A stretch of 64,000 bases of DNA from Halococcus agarilyticus (GCF_000334895.1 NZ_BAFM01000003.1:62001-126000); one strand, 5' to 3'; counted from the stretch's first letter, positions 25,664 through 36,344 are shown. The notes: generated from the sequence alone by a model not told the origin. Program-made: numbers and translations.

Positions 25664-27505
25664 CTAGTTGAGAACGACGAGCACGTCGCCCATGTCGACC
25701 GACTCGCCCTCGCTGGCGGCGACCTCGGCGACGGTGCCACCCTGGGAGGCGACCACGTCGTTTTCCATCTTCATCGCTTCGAGCACGCAGAGCACGTCGC
25801 CCGCCGCAACCTCGTCGCCGGCCTCGACGTTCACGTTCAGAATCGTGCCCTGCATCTCGGCGGTGACCTGCTCGCCCTCGGCGGTGCTCGCGCTCCCGCC
25901 GCCGTCGCCGTCGTCGCTCGGCTCGGCCGCATCGAGCTGTTGGGTGCCGCTCGCGCTCCCGCCACCCGAACCGCCGGCCCCGATCGGCGGCGCGCCGCGC
26001 TCTTCGAGGTCGACCTCGAAGCGCTTGCCGTTGACCTCGACCACGAACTCGCGCTTGGTGACTTCCTCGTCGTCCGCGTCCGCGGACGAGTCCTCCGGCC
26101 CCCATCTCTCCTGGGCGGCGTCGATCCGCTCGGGGTCGAGCTCCTCGTCGAGGTAGTTCGTGGTGTGCTCGCCCGCGACGAACGCCTCGTCGTCGAGCAT
26201 CAGCCGGTGGAACGGGATCACCGTCGTGAGCCCCTCGATCTCGAACTCGGCGAGCGCGCGCCGGCTCCGCGCGAGACACTCCTCGCGGTCCGTGCCCCAC
26301 ACGATCAGCTTCGCGATCATCGAGTCGTAGTCGCCGCCGATCGCGTCGCCCTGACGGAGCGCGTCGTCGATCCGGATCCCGATGCCGCCTGGCGGGTCGT
26401 ACGTCGCGAGCGTGCCGGTCGCGGGCGCGAACTCGTTGGCGGCGTTCTCGGCGTTGATCCGGAACTCCATCGCGTGGCCGTCGAGTTCGACGTCGTCCTG
26501 GGCGAAGGGGAGCTCCTCGTCGGCGGCCACCCGGATCTGCTGTTTCACGATGTCGATCCCCGTCAACTCCTCGGAGACGGTGTGTTCGACCTGGATCCGG
26601 GTGTTGACTTCGAGGAAGTAGAAATCGGCGTCCGCGCCGAGCAGCCCGTCCTCGTTGCGGCCGTTGTCTTCGACGAGGAACTCGAACGTGCCGGCGTTGT
26701 AGTAGTCGGCAGCATCGGCTCCGCGGCGGGCAGCCTCTTGGATCTGCTCGCGAAGCTCGTCGGTGAGGGCGGGACTCGGGCCTTCCTCGATGACCTTCTG
26801 TTGGCGGCGCTGGAGCGAGCAGTCGCGCTCGCCGATATGGCGAACGTTGTCGTGGTGGTCGGCGATGATCTGGACTTCGATGTGCCGGGGGGATTCGAGG
26901 AACTTCTCGACGAACACCGAGGCGTTGTCGAAGTACGCCTCGCCCTCGCGCTGGGCGCTCTCGAACTGTTCTGCGACCTCGCTCTCGTCTTCGACGACCT
27001 TCAGCCCGCGTCCGCCACCGCCGCCCTCGGCCTTGATCGCGACGGGGTAGCCCGCCTCGTCGGCGAACTCCCGGATCTCGTCGGCGGACTCGACGGGATC
27101 CTCGGTCCCGGGGACGATCGGGACGTCGGCGGCGTCCATCGCCTTGCGCGCGCTGGTCTTCTCGCCGAGTTGTTCCATCGACTCGCTGGAGGGGCCGACC
27201 CACGTCATCTCGCTGTCCTCGACTCGGGCGGCGAAGTCGGCGTTCTCGGCGAGGAACCCGTATCCCGGGTGGACCGCGTCCGCACCGGCGCGTTCGCCGG
27301 CATCGACGATCGCCTCACCGTCGAGATACGAGTCGGCGGCGCGCGCCGGCCCGACGTTGTAGGCTTCGTCGGCGTACCGGACGTGTCCCGCGTCCGAGTC
27401 GGCCTCGGAGTAGACCGCCACGGTGTCGACGCCGAGTTCCCCACACGCGCGCATTACCCGGACAGCGATCTCCCCTCGATTGGCGACGAGAACCTTCTCG
27501 AACAT
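25664..27505 (-). CDS. pccA: Propionyl/acetyl-CoA carboxylase, biotin carboxylase-carrier subunit
   Basis: This 613-residue protein carries a biotin carboxylase domain (about 1-450, with ANRGEIAVR and the ATP-grasp loop [11 protein letters not shown]), then an acidic linker rich in Gly and Ser, and a C-terminal biotinyl domain with Lys579 in EAMKM. It carboxylates biotin with bicarbonate and ATP, and PccB passes the carboxyl group to propionyl-CoA. The carboxyltransferase subunits lie 3.6 kb away rather than next door. A TATA-like gtttatgacc at 27532-27541 gives a leaderless mRNA. Confidence 0.95.
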   Translation of the reverse strand: MFEKVLVANRGEIAVRVMRACGELGVDTVAVYSEADSDAGHVRYADEAYNVGPARAADSYLDGEAIVDAGERAGADAVHPGYGFLAENADFAARVEDSEMTWVGPSSESMEQLGEKTSARKAMDAADVPIVPGTEDPVESADEIREFADEAGYPVAIKAEGGGGGRGLKVVEDESEVAEQFESAQREGEAYFDNASVFVEKFLESPRHIEVQIIADHHDNVRHIGERDCSLQRRQQKVIEEGPSPALTDELREQIQEAARRGADAADYYNAGTFEFLVEDNGRNEDGLLGADADFYFLEVNTRIQVEHTVSEELTGIDIVKQQIRVAADEELPFAQDDVELDGHAMEFRINAENAANEFAPATGTLATYDPPGGIGIRIDDALRQGDAIGGDYDSMIAKLIVWGTDREECLARSRRALAEFEIEGLTTVIPFHRLMLDDEAFVAGEHTTNYLDEELDPERIDAAQERWGPEDSSADADDEEVTKREFVVEVNGKRFEVDLEERGAPPIGAGGSGGGSASGTQQLDAAEPSDDGDGGGSASTAEGEQVTAEMQGTILNVNVEAGDEVAAGDVLCVLEAMKMENDVVASQGGTVAEVAASEGESVDMGDVLVVLN

Positions 27506-27816
27506 TCCTGGGGGTGGCTACTGGGAGTCGGGTCATAAACCATGCGGAGCGTCCCAGCCAGTCGGTTCAACGAAAGAGCTTTGTTGGACGGCGGTGAGGT
27601 CGAATTCGTGACACCGACTCCACCCGGTGTCGACGCTCGCGGCAATGGACTGCAGTCCTAACTTTTCGTCGGGTGGAGCCTCGCACGGGTCGTGCCGGTC
27701 GGGGTGAAACCCGACGCACTGTCCCTGTTCGTCCGACGACCGACACGCGATTCGATACGGATGCACACTCGACCACGAGACACCGACCGCGACCGACCCC
27801 GAACGGAGCACCGCCG
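27506..27816. other. Divergent region pccA / methyltransferase
   Basis: These 311 bp hold the pccA promoter (27532-27541, minus). No clear TATA box is seen close to the methyltransferase ATG at 27817, and no gene is seen in the interval. Confidence 0.4.
27532..27541 (-). promoter_or_regulatory. TATA box of pccA
   Basis: The minus strand reads gtttatgacc about 27-36 nt before the ATG at 27505. Confidence 0.6.
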
Positions 27817-28674
27817 ATGAGCGACATGGACCCGGAGAGCTTCTACGACGAGCTCGCCGAGGGCGAGTGGGAGCGTCTCGACCGCGATCCCGTGACCCGC
27901 ATGGAGTTCGCGAGCACGACGGCGTACCTGGCCCGCGACCTGCCCGACCCGGGTCGCGATCGATCAGGCACGGATGATCCCGCCAGCAGCCACGTGCTCG
28001 ACGCGGGCGGTGCGGCGGGCCGGTACGCCGTCTGGCTCGCCGAGCGCGGCCACGACGTGACGCTCGTGGATCTCTCCGCCACGCAGGTCGAACTCGCTCG
28101 CGAGAACGCCGCCGAACGTGGTCTCGCCGACCGCGTTGCGGCCGAACGGGGCGACGTGCGCGCTCTCCCGTTCGCCGACGACACCTTCGATGCGGTGTGC
28201 TGTCTCGGCGGCCCGTTGAGCCACGTCGTCGACGCCGACGAGCGTGCGGGCGCGATGGCCGAGCTCCGACGGGTCGCCCGCACCGGCGCACCCGTTTTCG
28301 TCTCGGTCATCGGCCGTCTCGCCGTGCTCCGGGACATCATCAAGTTCAACCTCGACGGGAGTCACGGGTTGCTCGGCCCCATCGCGGAATCCGGCGATTA
28401 CACCGCCGACCTCGTCACCGAGCACGGTGACGGCGAGGGATGGGCCGAGTGTCACTTCTTCCGCGCCGCCGAGTTCGAGGCCGAACTGGAACGGGCAGGC
28501 TTCAAGGTCGAGCAGTTGGTCGGCCTCGAAGGCGTCGCCACCCGGATGAAACACGAACTTTCGGGGACCGATGAGGAGGTGATCGAGGACGTTCGTGACG
28601 TCGTGCGGACGCTTCGAGAGGACCCGGTCGTCGCGGACGTGTCGGAGCACATCCTCGCGGTCTGTCGGAACTGA
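27817..28674 (+). CDS. Class I SAM-dependent methyltransferase
   Basis: This 285-residue protein has the SAM motif VLDAGGAAGRYAVWLAERG, the acidic TLVDLS at the end of the second strand and GDVRALPFADDTFDAVCCLGGPLSH. A long C-terminal half with FFRAAEFEAELERAGF suggests a small-molecule methyltransferase. The ATG at 27817 starts the conserved part; the upstream open frame is Arg/Pro-rich and not protein-like. The substrate is unknown. Confidence 0.85.
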   Translation: MSDMDPESFYDELAEGEWERLDRDPVTRMEFASTTAYLARDLPDPGRDRSGTDDPASSHVLDAGGAAGRYAVWLAERGHDVTLVDLSATQVELARENAAERGLADRVAAERGDVRALPFADDTFDAVCCLGGPLSHVVDADERAGAMAELRRVARTGAPVFVSVIGRLAVLRDIIKFNLDGSHGLLGPIAESGDYTADLVTEHGDGEGWAECHFFRAAEFEAELERAGFKVEQLVGLEGVATRMKHELSGTDEEVIEDVRDVVRTLREDPVVADVSEHILAVCRN

Positions 28675-28712
28675 CCGAGATACAGCCGATCAGCGCGATC
28701 GACGGGACACGA

Positions 28713-30896
28713 CTACCCGTCGTCGTGTCCCATGAGACGGTGTGCAGCGACACCCGCGAGTCCCGCGAGACCGGCGAGCACGCCGAAGCCAGGACCCGAC
28801 GATCCGCTCGTCCCGGCGGTCGCTTCCGCGGTGTTCGCGCCGGCCTCCGTCGTACTCGTTCGGTCGGTTCCCGGATCGCTCGTCTCGCTGCTCGTCGCGT
28901 CCGTCGCGGTCGCGTCCGTCGTGGTCGTCGCGGCGGTGGCTCGCGTCGGTGCTTCGGTGCCCATTGCGCTGCGCTCCGCACTCGTGTTCTCGACGCTCGT
29001 CGTGGCTGTCGTGGTTCCGGGGGTCGCGTTCGCGGTGCTCGCGCTGGAACTCGTGTTCGCACCCGTGGCTTCGGAGGGCGTGTTTGTCGTGTTCGTGGTT
29101 GTGGTCGCGGCCTGCGTGGATGCCGCTGGCTGGCGGATACGATGGACCGCACCGTTCTCGTTCTCGGCACCTGGGTCGTCGGTCGTGAGCACGTAGAGGT
29201 CGCCAGCGTCGTCCCGCCCGAACGCGAGGACGAACCCACCGAGCAGACCGCTCTCGGTGTTCTCGACCGCGAGTTCCTCGAGCTCCCAGAGTCCGTCGTC
29301 GGTCGGTGTGGCGGCGAACAGCGAACCGGTCGGTTCCTCGGTCTCCACTGGTTTCCGATAGTCGCCGAAGACGTACTTCCCCTCGAGAGACGGGATCGCG
29401 TCGTTCTCGTAGACGTAGCCGCCGATGATCGCCGAACCCACGCCCCGTCCCTCGTGGCTGTGCGGGTACTCGATGACCGGATCGATCAGCGGTTCGCCGC
29501 CACGGACATCGGGTGGGGTCCGTTCGGGACACTCCTCGGGCGGGGTCTTGCTGCCGTCCGGACCCGGTTCGAAGCAGTGGGTTCCCTCGCGGACGTTCCA
29601 GCCGTAGTTCCCGCCGCTTTCGACGATGCTGACCTCCTCGAACCCCTTCTGGCCGACGTCGGCGACGAACAGCCTCCCGTTCGAAAATCCCATTCGCCAC
29701 GGGTTGCGAAAGCCCCACGCGAACTGCTCGTCGAAGCCATCCGCGCCCACGAGCGGGTTGTCGTCGGGGATCCCGTAGGGTCTGTCCTCCCCTTCGCCGT
29801 CGACGTCGATCCGGAGGATCGATCCGAGGAGGTTCTCGTCGACGTCCTGCCCGTTGCCGGCCACGTCAGGTCCGCTACCGCCGTCGAAGCGCTCGTACCA
29901 GTCCGCGACGTGGCCGATCCCTCGGTCGTGGCCACCGCCACCGTCGCCCATTCCCACGTAGAGGTAGCCGTCGGGACCGAACGTGATCGCGCCGGAGTTG
30001 TGGGTGTCGTACGGCGACGGGATCTCGAGAAGCGTCCGCTCGGAGTCGGGGATGCCCCGCTCCAACTCCTCATTCGCTCGAAAGGCCGAGAGCACCTCGG
30101 TGTGATCGAAGTTCTCGGGGGTGTCTTCGCGTCGTGGCGCGCTGTAGCGCAGGTAGAACCGGCGGTTCTCGTCGAAGTCGGGATGAAAGGCGAGGCCCAG
30201 CAGCCCCATCTCGCCGGTGATCTCGGCCAGCCGGTCGCTCACGTCGATGAACGGCTCCTCGCGGAGGCCGTCGGGTTCGTTGACGTACACCTGACCGGCT
30301 CGATCGACGACGAACTGTCGATCCCGCTGCTCCGAGGCAATCTCGAAATCGAGCGGCGCAGCGAGGTCGCCGTCGGCGACCGTCTCGACGCGCACCGTCG
30401 CCCCCGTCGGGATGAACGACTCGGAATCGTCGTCCTCGGTCGTCGTCTGAGTTCTCTCGCCCGATCCGCTGCCGAAGCTGATCGAGCCCTGCATCGAAGT
30501 GATGTGTGGCTCGCAGACGTACTCGGCCATCTCCTCGCGTGCGGTGAACTCGAGGGATTGGGTTTCGCCCTCCTCGCTCATCACCTCGGTGCGTTCGAGC
30601 ACGTTCTCCTCGGAATCGAGCAGCGCGACGTTGTGGCCCACTCCATCCAGATTCTCCCAGACCACGCGGTAGTCGGTTCCCGGTTCGAGGTCCAGCGTGG
30701 GGTTGGTTTCGCCCGCAATCGACTCGGGCGCACGGCCCTGCCAGCCGGCGACCTCGCCGCCGAGCCGGATGACCTCGGGTTCGGATTGGGCCTCGGCACC
30801 GGCGAGTCCGCCGACGCCAGCAAGCGTGCCGACCGCGGTGAGCGAGAGGAATCGACGGCGCGACGAAGTGGCGGCCGACCGATCCGGCGATGTCAT
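28713..30896 (-). CDS. Exported cupredoxin - glucose/sorbosone dehydrogenase fusion with PGF-CTERM
   Basis: This 727-residue protein starts with a Tat signal (SSRRRFLSL, 11-19). Residues about 40-140 form a plastocyanin-like domain with a type 1 copper set: His88, Cys128, His131 and Met135. A soluble sugar dehydrogenase beta-propeller (about 185-590) follows, related to PQQ-dependent sorbosone dehydrogenases, then a Thr/Ser/Ala stalk (about 595-695). It ends in GPGFGVLAGLAG and a hydrophobic helix, the PGF-CTERM signal processed by archaeosortase A. I infer a surface sugar oxidase whose electrons pass to the copper domain. PQQ use is not proven by the sequence. Confidence 0.9.
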   Translation of the reverse strand: MTSPDRSAATSSRRRFLSLTAVGTLAGVGGLAGAEAQSEPEVIRLGGEVAGWQGRAPESIAGETNPTLDLEPGTDYRVVWENLDGVGHNVALLDSEENVLERTEVMSEEGETQSLEFTAREEMAEYVCEPHITSMQGSISFGSGSGERTQTTTEDDDSESFIPTGATVRVETVADGDLAAPLDFEIASEQRDRQFVVDRAGQVYVNEPDGLREEPFIDVSDRLAEITGEMGLLGLAFHPDFDENRRFYLRYSAPRREDTPENFDHTEVLSAFRANEELERGIPDSERTLLEIPSPYDTHNSGAITFGPDGYLYVGMGDGGGGHDRGIGHVADWYERFDGGSGPDVAGNGQDVDENLLGSILRIDVDGEGEDRPYGIPDDNPLVGADGFDEQFAWGFRNPWRMGFSNGRLFVADVGQKGFEEVSIVESGGNYGWNVREGTHCFEPGPDGSKTPPEECPERTPPDVRGGEPLIDPVIEYPHSHEGRGVGSAIIGGYVYENDAIPSLEGKYVFGDYRKPVETEEPTGSLFAATPTDDGLWELEELAVENTESGLLGGFVLAFGRDDAGDLYVLTTDDPGAENENGAVHRIRQPAASTQAATTTTNTTNTPSEATGANTSSSASTANATPGTTTATTSVENTSAERSAMGTEAPTRATAATTTTDATATDATSSETSDPGTDRTSTTEAGANTAEATAGTSGSSGPGFGVLAGLAGLAGVAAHRLMGHDDG

Positions 30897-31117
30897 CGAT
30901 CGGCAAACGGATGACGGTCGGCACACTCAAGCCGTGAGGAACCGCATCGCCTGGTCGGAGTTCGTGACGAGTGCAGATGCGATTCGTTCGACCGTTCGGT
31001 GTGGCGATGACACATTTGATGCCGGTTCGTTGTGTTCCCTCAAAGAAACCTCGGTTCCGGCCGTAGTGACAGCAGCGGCAGGCGCTCCCCGTCACCGCTC
31101 GACCGCGTGCGACCGCA

Positions 31118-31414
31118 CTACAGCCGATCGGTCCGTCCGGCGGCGGCCCACGGATCGGTCGGCGCGTCGAGCGGAACGCGCACGTCGCGGTGCTGCAACT
31201 GCGAGACGCGCCCCGCGAACCGCCACCGGCCCCCCTCCCACGAGGGCTCATCGTCCGTCGTTGCCTCGGCGGCCGCGGCGGCCTCGTCGCGGAGATGTGC
31301 CCCGAGCGCCGCGGCGATCGCGGCGGCCTCGCCCGAATCGGCGTCGTCGGGGATCGCGGCCGCGAGTTCCGTCATCCGCTCCCGTCCGTCAGCGGGCGAA
31401 TCGGACGCCGTCAC
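31118..31414 (-). CDS. pccX: PccX-like third subunit of propionyl-CoA carboxylase
   Basis: This 98-residue acidic protein overlaps the end of pccB by four bases with a GTGA start/stop. Haloarchaeal propionyl-CoA carboxylase is known to need a small third subunit, PccX, encoded after pccB. The size, position and C-terminal pattern ([19 protein letters not shown]) fit. It is unlike any enzyme on its own. Confidence 0.8.
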   Translation of the reverse strand: MTASDSPADGRERMTELAAAIPDDADSGEAAAIAAALGAHLRDEAAAAAEATTDDEPSWEGGRWRFAGRVSQLQHRDVRVPLDAPTDPWAAAGRTDRL

Positions 31415-32967
31415 AGCGGGATGTTCCCGTGTTTCCGGTCGGGGCCGGATTTGCGCTTGTTCGACAGCATTTCGAGGTCGTCGATCAGCACCGGACGGGT
31501 GGTGTGCGGTTCGATCACGTCGTCGACGAACCCGCGTTCGGCCGCCGTGTAGGGGTTCGCGAAGGTGTCACGGTACTCGTCGATCAGCTCCTCGCGGCGG
31601 GCCTCGGTGTCGTCGGCCGCGTCGAGTTCGTCGTCGTAGAGCACGTTGACCGCGCCCTGGGGACCCATCACGGCGATCTCCGCGGTGGGCCACGCGTAGT
31701 TCACGTCGGCGTCGATGTGTTTCGACGCCATCACGTCGTACGCGCCGCCGTAGGCCTTCCTGGTGATCACAGTGAGGAGGGGGACCGTGGCCTCGGAGTA
31801 GGCGTAGAGGAGCTTCGCGCCGTGTTTGATGATCCCGCCTTTCTCCTGGTCGGTGCCGGGCATGAAGCCGGGCACGTCGACGAAGGTCACGAGCGGGATG
31901 TTGAACGCGTCGCAAAAGCGGACGAACCGCGAACCCTTGAGCGAGGCGTCGATGTCGAGCGTGCCGGCGTTCACGCGGGGCTGGTTCGCGACCACGCCGA
32001 CCGGCCGGCCGTCGAGCCGCGCGAACGCGGTCACGAGGTTTCTGGCATAGGAATCCGCGACCGAGAAGAACGACCCCTCGTCGACGATCCGCTCGATGAC
32101 CGCCGTGATGTCGTAGGGTTTCCGGGGCGCGTCGGGAACGAGGTCTTTGAGTTCGTCGTCCTGGCGGTCGGGATCGTCCCACGGGTCGACGCGCGGCGGG
32201 TCCTCGACGTTGTTCTGCGGGAGATACGAGAGCAGCCGTCGGATGTCGTCGAGCGCCTGCTTCTCGTCGGCCTCGGAGAAGTGGGCGACGCCGCTCTCGC
32301 CGGTATGAGTCGACGCGCCACCGAGCTCCTCGAAGGAGACCTCCTCCCCGGTGACGGTCTCGATCACGTCCGGGCCGGTGATGAACATGTGAGAGGTCTC
32401 CTCGACCATGAAGATGAAGTCCGTGATCGCGGGCGAGTAGACCGCACCGCCAGCGCAGGGCCCCATGATCGCCGAGATCTGGGGCACCACTCCCGAAGCC
32501 TGCTGGTTGCGATGGAACACCTCGGCGTAGCCGGCCAGGGAGTCGATCCCCTCCTGGATGCGTGCGCCCGCCGAATCGTTGAGGCCGATGATCGGTGCGC
32601 CGACCTCCATCGCCTCGTCCATCACCTTGCAGACCTTCTGAGCGAACACTTCGCCGAGCGAGCCGCCGAAGACGGTGAAATCGTGGGCAAACACGAACAC
32701 CGTCCGGCCGTCGACATCGCCGTAGCCCGTCACGACGCCGTCACCCGGAATCTGGCGCTCGTCCATATCGAAGTTGGTCGAACGATGTGTTCGAAGCTGA
32801 TCGAACTCGTGGAAGGTGTCGTCGTCGAGGAAGTAGTCGATCCGCTCGCGCGCGGTCATCTTGCCCTTCTCGTGTTGGGATTCGATGCGCTCCTCGCCAC
32901 CACCGAGTTCGGCGGCGCGCTTTCGTGCTCGAAGCTCCTCGATGGGATCCTCGTAATCGTCCGTCAT
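31411..32967 (-). CDS. pccB: Propionyl-CoA carboxylase, carboxyltransferase beta subunit
   Basis: This 518-residue protein has two crotonase-like halves, with [24 protein letters not shown] and the second-half [21 protein letters not shown]. In [10 protein letters not shown] the residue is Asp411. As I recall, actinobacterial PccB has Asp here and acetyl-CoA-specific subunits a hydrophobic residue, so propionyl-CoA is the expected substrate. It makes methylmalonyl-CoA with PccA and is co-transcribed with pccX. Confidence 0.95.
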   Translation of the reverse strand: MTDDYEDPIEELRARKRAAELGGGEERIESQHEKGKMTARERIDYFLDDDTFHEFDQLRTHRSTNFDMDERQIPGDGVVTGYGDVDGRTVFVFAHDFTVFGGSLGEVFAQKVCKVMDEAMEVGAPIIGLNDSAGARIQEGIDSLAGYAEVFHRNQQASGVVPQISAIMGPCAGGAVYSPAITDFIFMVEETSHMFITGPDVIETVTGEEVSFEELGGASTHTGESGVAHFSEADEKQALDDIRRLLSYLPQNNVEDPPRVDPWDDPDRQDDELKDLVPDAPRKPYDITAVIERIVDEGSFFSVADSYARNLVTAFARLDGRPVGVVANQPRVNAGTLDIDASLKGSRFVRFCDAFNIPLVTFVDVPGFMPGTDQEKGGIIKHGAKLLYAYSEATVPLLTVITRKAYGGAYDVMASKHIDADVNYAWPTAEIAVMGPQGAVNVLYDDELDAADDTEARREELIDEYRDTFANPYTAAERGFVDDVIEPHTTRPVLIDDLEMLSNKRKSGPDRKHGNIPL

Positions 32968-33064
32968 GGTTTCGTGCCCTCGGCACCGTGCATACGGGCC
33001 GGTAGCAGGGCTCCGGAAAAGGGATTCCGGTGGAGGATGCGGGGCGGTCGCAGCCTCGACCGAT

Positions 33065-34423
33065 TTATCGGAGCGGTCCAGGGACGATGTAGTAGCCCGT
33101 CTCGGGCGTGGCGAACAGGTCCCAGAGGTTGAGCGCGACGACGATCACGACCACGGCGAGAACCACCGTCCGGAGCCACCAGAGCCAGATCGGCGCGAGC
33201 GAGCCGCTCGTCGATCCCGTCCGGAGCTCGTCGATCGCGTCGCGGCCGAGCACCCAGCCGACGAACACCACCACGAGCAACACGGCGAGCGGGAGGAGGA
33301 GGGTGACGCCGATCCCGTCGAACCAGTTGAGCCACGCGGTGTCGTACGCCGAGGGAATCCCGAGCGCGAAGATGATCCCGCCGAGTCCCGCCGCGGTCGG
33401 GAGCCGCGAGAACCCGTAGTTGTCGACGAGATAGGCGACGACCGCTTCGAGCAGGCTGATCGCCGAGGACAGCGCCGCGATCAGAATGACGCCGAAGAAG
33501 ACGACGCCGACCGCCTGACCCACCAGTCCGCCGCCGGGAAGTTCGGAGAGCGCGGTCGGGATGGCGACGAACACCGCGCCGGGACCGCCTGCGCCGGCCT
33601 CGATTCCCTGGGCGAACAGCAGCGGGAGCACCACGAGCCCGGCGAGCACGCCGATGGCGGTGTTCGAAATCGCGATCGAGAACCCGTCGACCGGGAGACT
33701 GTCGTCCTCGCCGAGATAGGAGGCGTAGGTGATCATCACGCTGAACCCGAGCGAGAGGCTAAAGAGCGCCTGGCCGAACGCGTCGGGGAGTACGTCCCTG
33801 AAGTTCGAGATGACGACGTCGAAGTCGGGATTGAGGAAAAAGGCGTAGCCCTCACTTGCACCGGGCAGCGTCGCCGCGAAGGCCGCGAGCCCGACGAGCA
33901 TCACGACGACCGCGGGGACCATCACCTTCGTCGCGAGCTCGATCCCGTCCTCGATCCCGAGCGCGACGATCCCGATCGTGATGAGCATGAAGACCGCGTG
34001 GGTGCCGACCGACGACAGGCCCACGGAGATCGCCCCGAAATACCCCTCGGGCGCGGCGAGCGCGTTGCCGGTGACGCTACCGCCGATGTATCGGATCACC
34101 CAGCCGCCGATCACGCTGTAGTACGAGAGGGTCCAAAAGGCCGCGATCACGCCGACCGCGCCGACGAACCACCAGCCCGGCCGGCCGAGCTTCCGGAAGG
34201 CCCCGATCGCGCTGGTGTTCGCCCGCCGGCCGATCACGAACTCCGCGAGGATCGCCGGCAGCCCGATCACCAACACCGCGAGGAGGTAGACGACCAGAAA
34301 GGCCGCCCCGCCGTTTTCCGAAGTGATGAACGGAAAGCGCCAGATGTTGCCCAACCCCACCGCGCTACCGATCGCCGCGAGGAGGAAGCCGAGTCTCGTC
34401 GCCCAGGTTTCGCGTTCTGGCAT
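33065..34423 (-). CDS. Sodium:neurotransmitter symporter family transporter
   Basis: This 452-residue membrane protein belongs to the SNF family. The first helix has GSAVGLGNIWRFPF, with the Na+/substrate residues, and about 12 helices are visible. It likely takes up an amino acid or similar solute with Na+, a gradient that haloarchaea keep high. The shorter C-terminal tail holds Pro/Leu-rich ends only. No other gene overlaps it. Confidence 0.92.
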   Translation of the reverse strand: MPERETWATRLGFLLAAIGSAVGLGNIWRFPFITSENGGAAFLVVYLLAVLVIGLPAILAEFVIGRRANTSAIGAFRKLGRPGWWFVGAVGVIAAFWTLSYYSVIGGWVIRYIGGSVTGNALAAPEGYFGAISVGLSSVGTHAVFMLITIGIVALGIEDGIELATKVMVPAVVVMLVGLAAFAATLPGASEGYAFFLNPDFDVVISNFRDVLPDAFGQALFSLSLGFSVMITYASYLGEDDSLPVDGFSIAISNTAIGVLAGLVVLPLLFAQGIEAGAGGPGAVFVAIPTALSELPGGGLVGQAVGVVFFGVILIAALSSAISLLEAVVAYLVDNYGFSRLPTAAGLGGIIFALGIPSAYDTAWLNWFDGIGVTLLLPLAVLLVVVFVGWVLGRDAIDELRTGSTSGSLAPIWLWWLRTVVLAVVVIVVALNLWDLFATPETGYYIVPGPLR

Positions 34424-34486
34424 GACTGGCGGGATTTCGCGTCCCGGTTCAAAAGCTCCGCGAATCGCTTGTTGCCGTGTGTCTCG

Positions 34487-35194
34487 TTACGCTTCCCCGT
34501 ACACCGGGACCGCCGCGCCGCTCGTGACGCCGGCCGCGTCGCTACACAGGAAGCAAACGACCTCGGCGATCTCCGCGGGCGTCGGCCAGCTCTCGTGGTC
34601 GGCGTCGGGCATCATGTCGCGGTTCGCGGGCGTGTCGATCACCTTCGGCATGATCGCGTTCGCGCGCAGCTCGCCCCGGTTCTCTTCGGCGATGGTCTCG
34701 GTCAGCAGCCGGACGCCCGCCTTCGCCGCACGATACGGCCCGTCGCCCTCGCCGCCTTCGAGCGACGATTTTGCCGACACAGAGACGATCGCGCCATCCG
34801 AATCCCGGAGATGTGGGATGGCGTGTTTCGAGCCGAGGAACATCGTCCGGAGGTTGACGTCGAACACCATCCCGAACTCGTCAGTATCGGTTTCATCGAT
34901 CGGCTGGCCGCCGCGCCACGTCCCCGCGATGTTGCACAGCGCGTCGAGCTCGCCGTGTTCGTCGACGATCGCCTCCACGACGCGCTCGACATCGGCCTCG
35001 TCGGTGAAGTCGGCCTCGTAGAACTCCACACCCTCGGCGTCGAGCAGCGAGTCATCGTCGTCGGGCGTGACGAGATCGATCGCACAGACGGTCGCGCCAG
35101 CGGCCTGAAAGCGCTCGCAGATCCCGCTGCCGAGCGCACCGCTCGCGCCCGTGACGAGCACGACTCGATCGTCGAGGTCGAAATCGGTCGGCAT
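34487..35194 (-). CDS. SDR-family oxidoreductase
   Basis: This 235-residue classical SDR has TGASGALG, NIAG and the catalytic Ser-Tyr-Lys (SVSAKSS and YRAAK). A short C terminus with AAVPVYGEA ends it. The leaderless start at the ATG at 35192-35194 follows a TATA-like gcgtttatactcc at 35217-35227. It stands next to a quinone oxidoreductase gene but has its own promoter. The substrate is unknown. Confidence 0.85.
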   Translation of the reverse strand: MPTDFDLDDRVVLVTGASGALGSGICERFQAAGATVCAIDLVTPDDDDSLLDAEGVEFYEADFTDEADVERVVEAIVDEHGELDALCNIAGTWRGGQPIDETDTDEFGMVFDVNLRTMFLGSKHAIPHLRDSDGAIVSVSAKSSLEGGEGDGPYRAAKAGVRLLTETIAEENRGELRANAIMPKVIDTPANRDMMPDADHESWPTPAEIAEVVCFLCSDAAGVTSGAAVPVYGEA

Positions 35195-35216
35195 GGCTCG
35201 ACGGAGGCGGGCGAGG

Positions 35217-35227
35217 AGTATAAACGC
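35217..35227 (-). promoter_or_regulatory. TATA box of the SDR gene at 34487
   Basis: The minus strand reads gtttatactc 23-33 nt before the ATG at 35194. Confidence 0.6.
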
Positions 35228-35236
35228 AATCCCGGC

Positions 35237-36220
35237 TCAGGGAACGAGCACGAGTTTGCCGAGGAAGCTATCCTCCAGCACGGCGCGTTGGGCCTCGTCC
35301 GCCTCGTCGAGATCGTACTCCCTCGCTACGTCGACGGTCAGATCGTCCTCGGCCATGAGGTAGGCGATACGACGGAGCCCCACCCGGAGATCGGGCGTGT
35401 TGAACATGCTCATGAACTGGTAGCTGACGTCCTTGCTCCGGGCGACGCCGTCGTTTTCGAGCCCTACCGTGGGATCGTGTTCGCCGATCCCGACCACCCG
35501 CGCGCCCGTCGCGGCCACATCGGCGTCGAACTGGAGGTAGTCGTCGAGGCGGTGATCGAGGATCACGTCGACACCCTCGCCGGCAGCGCCGGCCCGCTCG
35601 GTGCTCGCCTCGCGGACGGCGTCGGCGAGATCGTCACGCGAATAATCGAACACCGCGTCCGCACCGAGCTCATGGAGCCGGTCGTGGTACTCGGGCGCAG
35701 CGGTCGTGACGACGTGTGCGCCGGTCGCGGCGGCCAGTTGGACTGCGGCGTGGCCCACACCCCCGGAACCGCCGTGGACGAGGCAGCTCTCGCCCGGTTC
35801 GAGGTCCGCGTGATCGATCAGCGCGCGCCACGCGGTGACGGCGGCGACGCCCGCCCCGCCGGCCGCGGTCGTGTCGACCCCGTCGGGGAGACGAACGATC
35901 CGATCCTCGGGAACGGTCGCGTATTCGGCGTAGCCGCCGTGGTGATCCCGGCCGAGACCGGTGGCGTAGACTCGATCACCCTCCGAGAACCCGTCGACGT
36001 ACTCGCCGACGGCAGCGACCTCGCCGGCGAGGTCGACGCCAGGCGTCATCGGCAGCTCGAACGGCTCGTACGATCCCTCACGGAAGTAGGTGTCGACGGG
36101 GTTGACGCCGGCGGCGTGGATTGCGACCAGTATCTCGTGGCCTGCGGGTTCCGGCCGATCGACCTCGTCGACTCCCAGTACCTCGGGTCCGCCGTACTCG
36201 CGGAAACGAACGGCGCGCAT
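35237..36220 (-). CDS. Zinc-independent quinone oxidoreductase (MDR family)
   Basis: This 327-residue MDR protein resembles quinone oxidoreductases (QOR-like). It has the NADP motif VHGGSGGVGHAAVQ, GHEILVAI and GVNPVDTYFREG, and no structural zinc Cys cluster. It likely reduces quinones or enones with NADPH. It ends only 42 bp from the start of the SDR gene on the same strand. Confidence 0.87.
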   Translation of the reverse strand: MRAVRFREYGGPEVLGVDEVDRPEPAGHEILVAIHAAGVNPVDTYFREGSYEPFELPMTPGVDLAGEVAAVGEYVDGFSEGDRVYATGLGRDHHGGYAEYATVPEDRIVRLPDGVDTTAAGGAGVAAVTAWRALIDHADLEPGESCLVHGGSGGVGHAAVQLAAATGAHVVTTAAPEYHDRLHELGADAVFDYSRDDLADAVREASTERAGAAGEGVDVILDHRLDDYLQFDADVAATGARVVGIGEHDPTVGLENDGVARSKDVSYQFMSMFNTPDLRVGLRRIAYLMAEDDLTVDVAREYDLDEADEAQRAVLEDSFLGKLVLVP

Positions 36221-36344
36221 ACCGGACAGTCACCGACGCGAAGCAAAAAGCTATCTCCGAGCGGTCCGCTTCCGCCACGGGCTCGCTTCCGTCACCGGCC
36301 TGCTTCCAGCAGGGCTTTGGCTCCCGCACCCGGATCGACGACCG

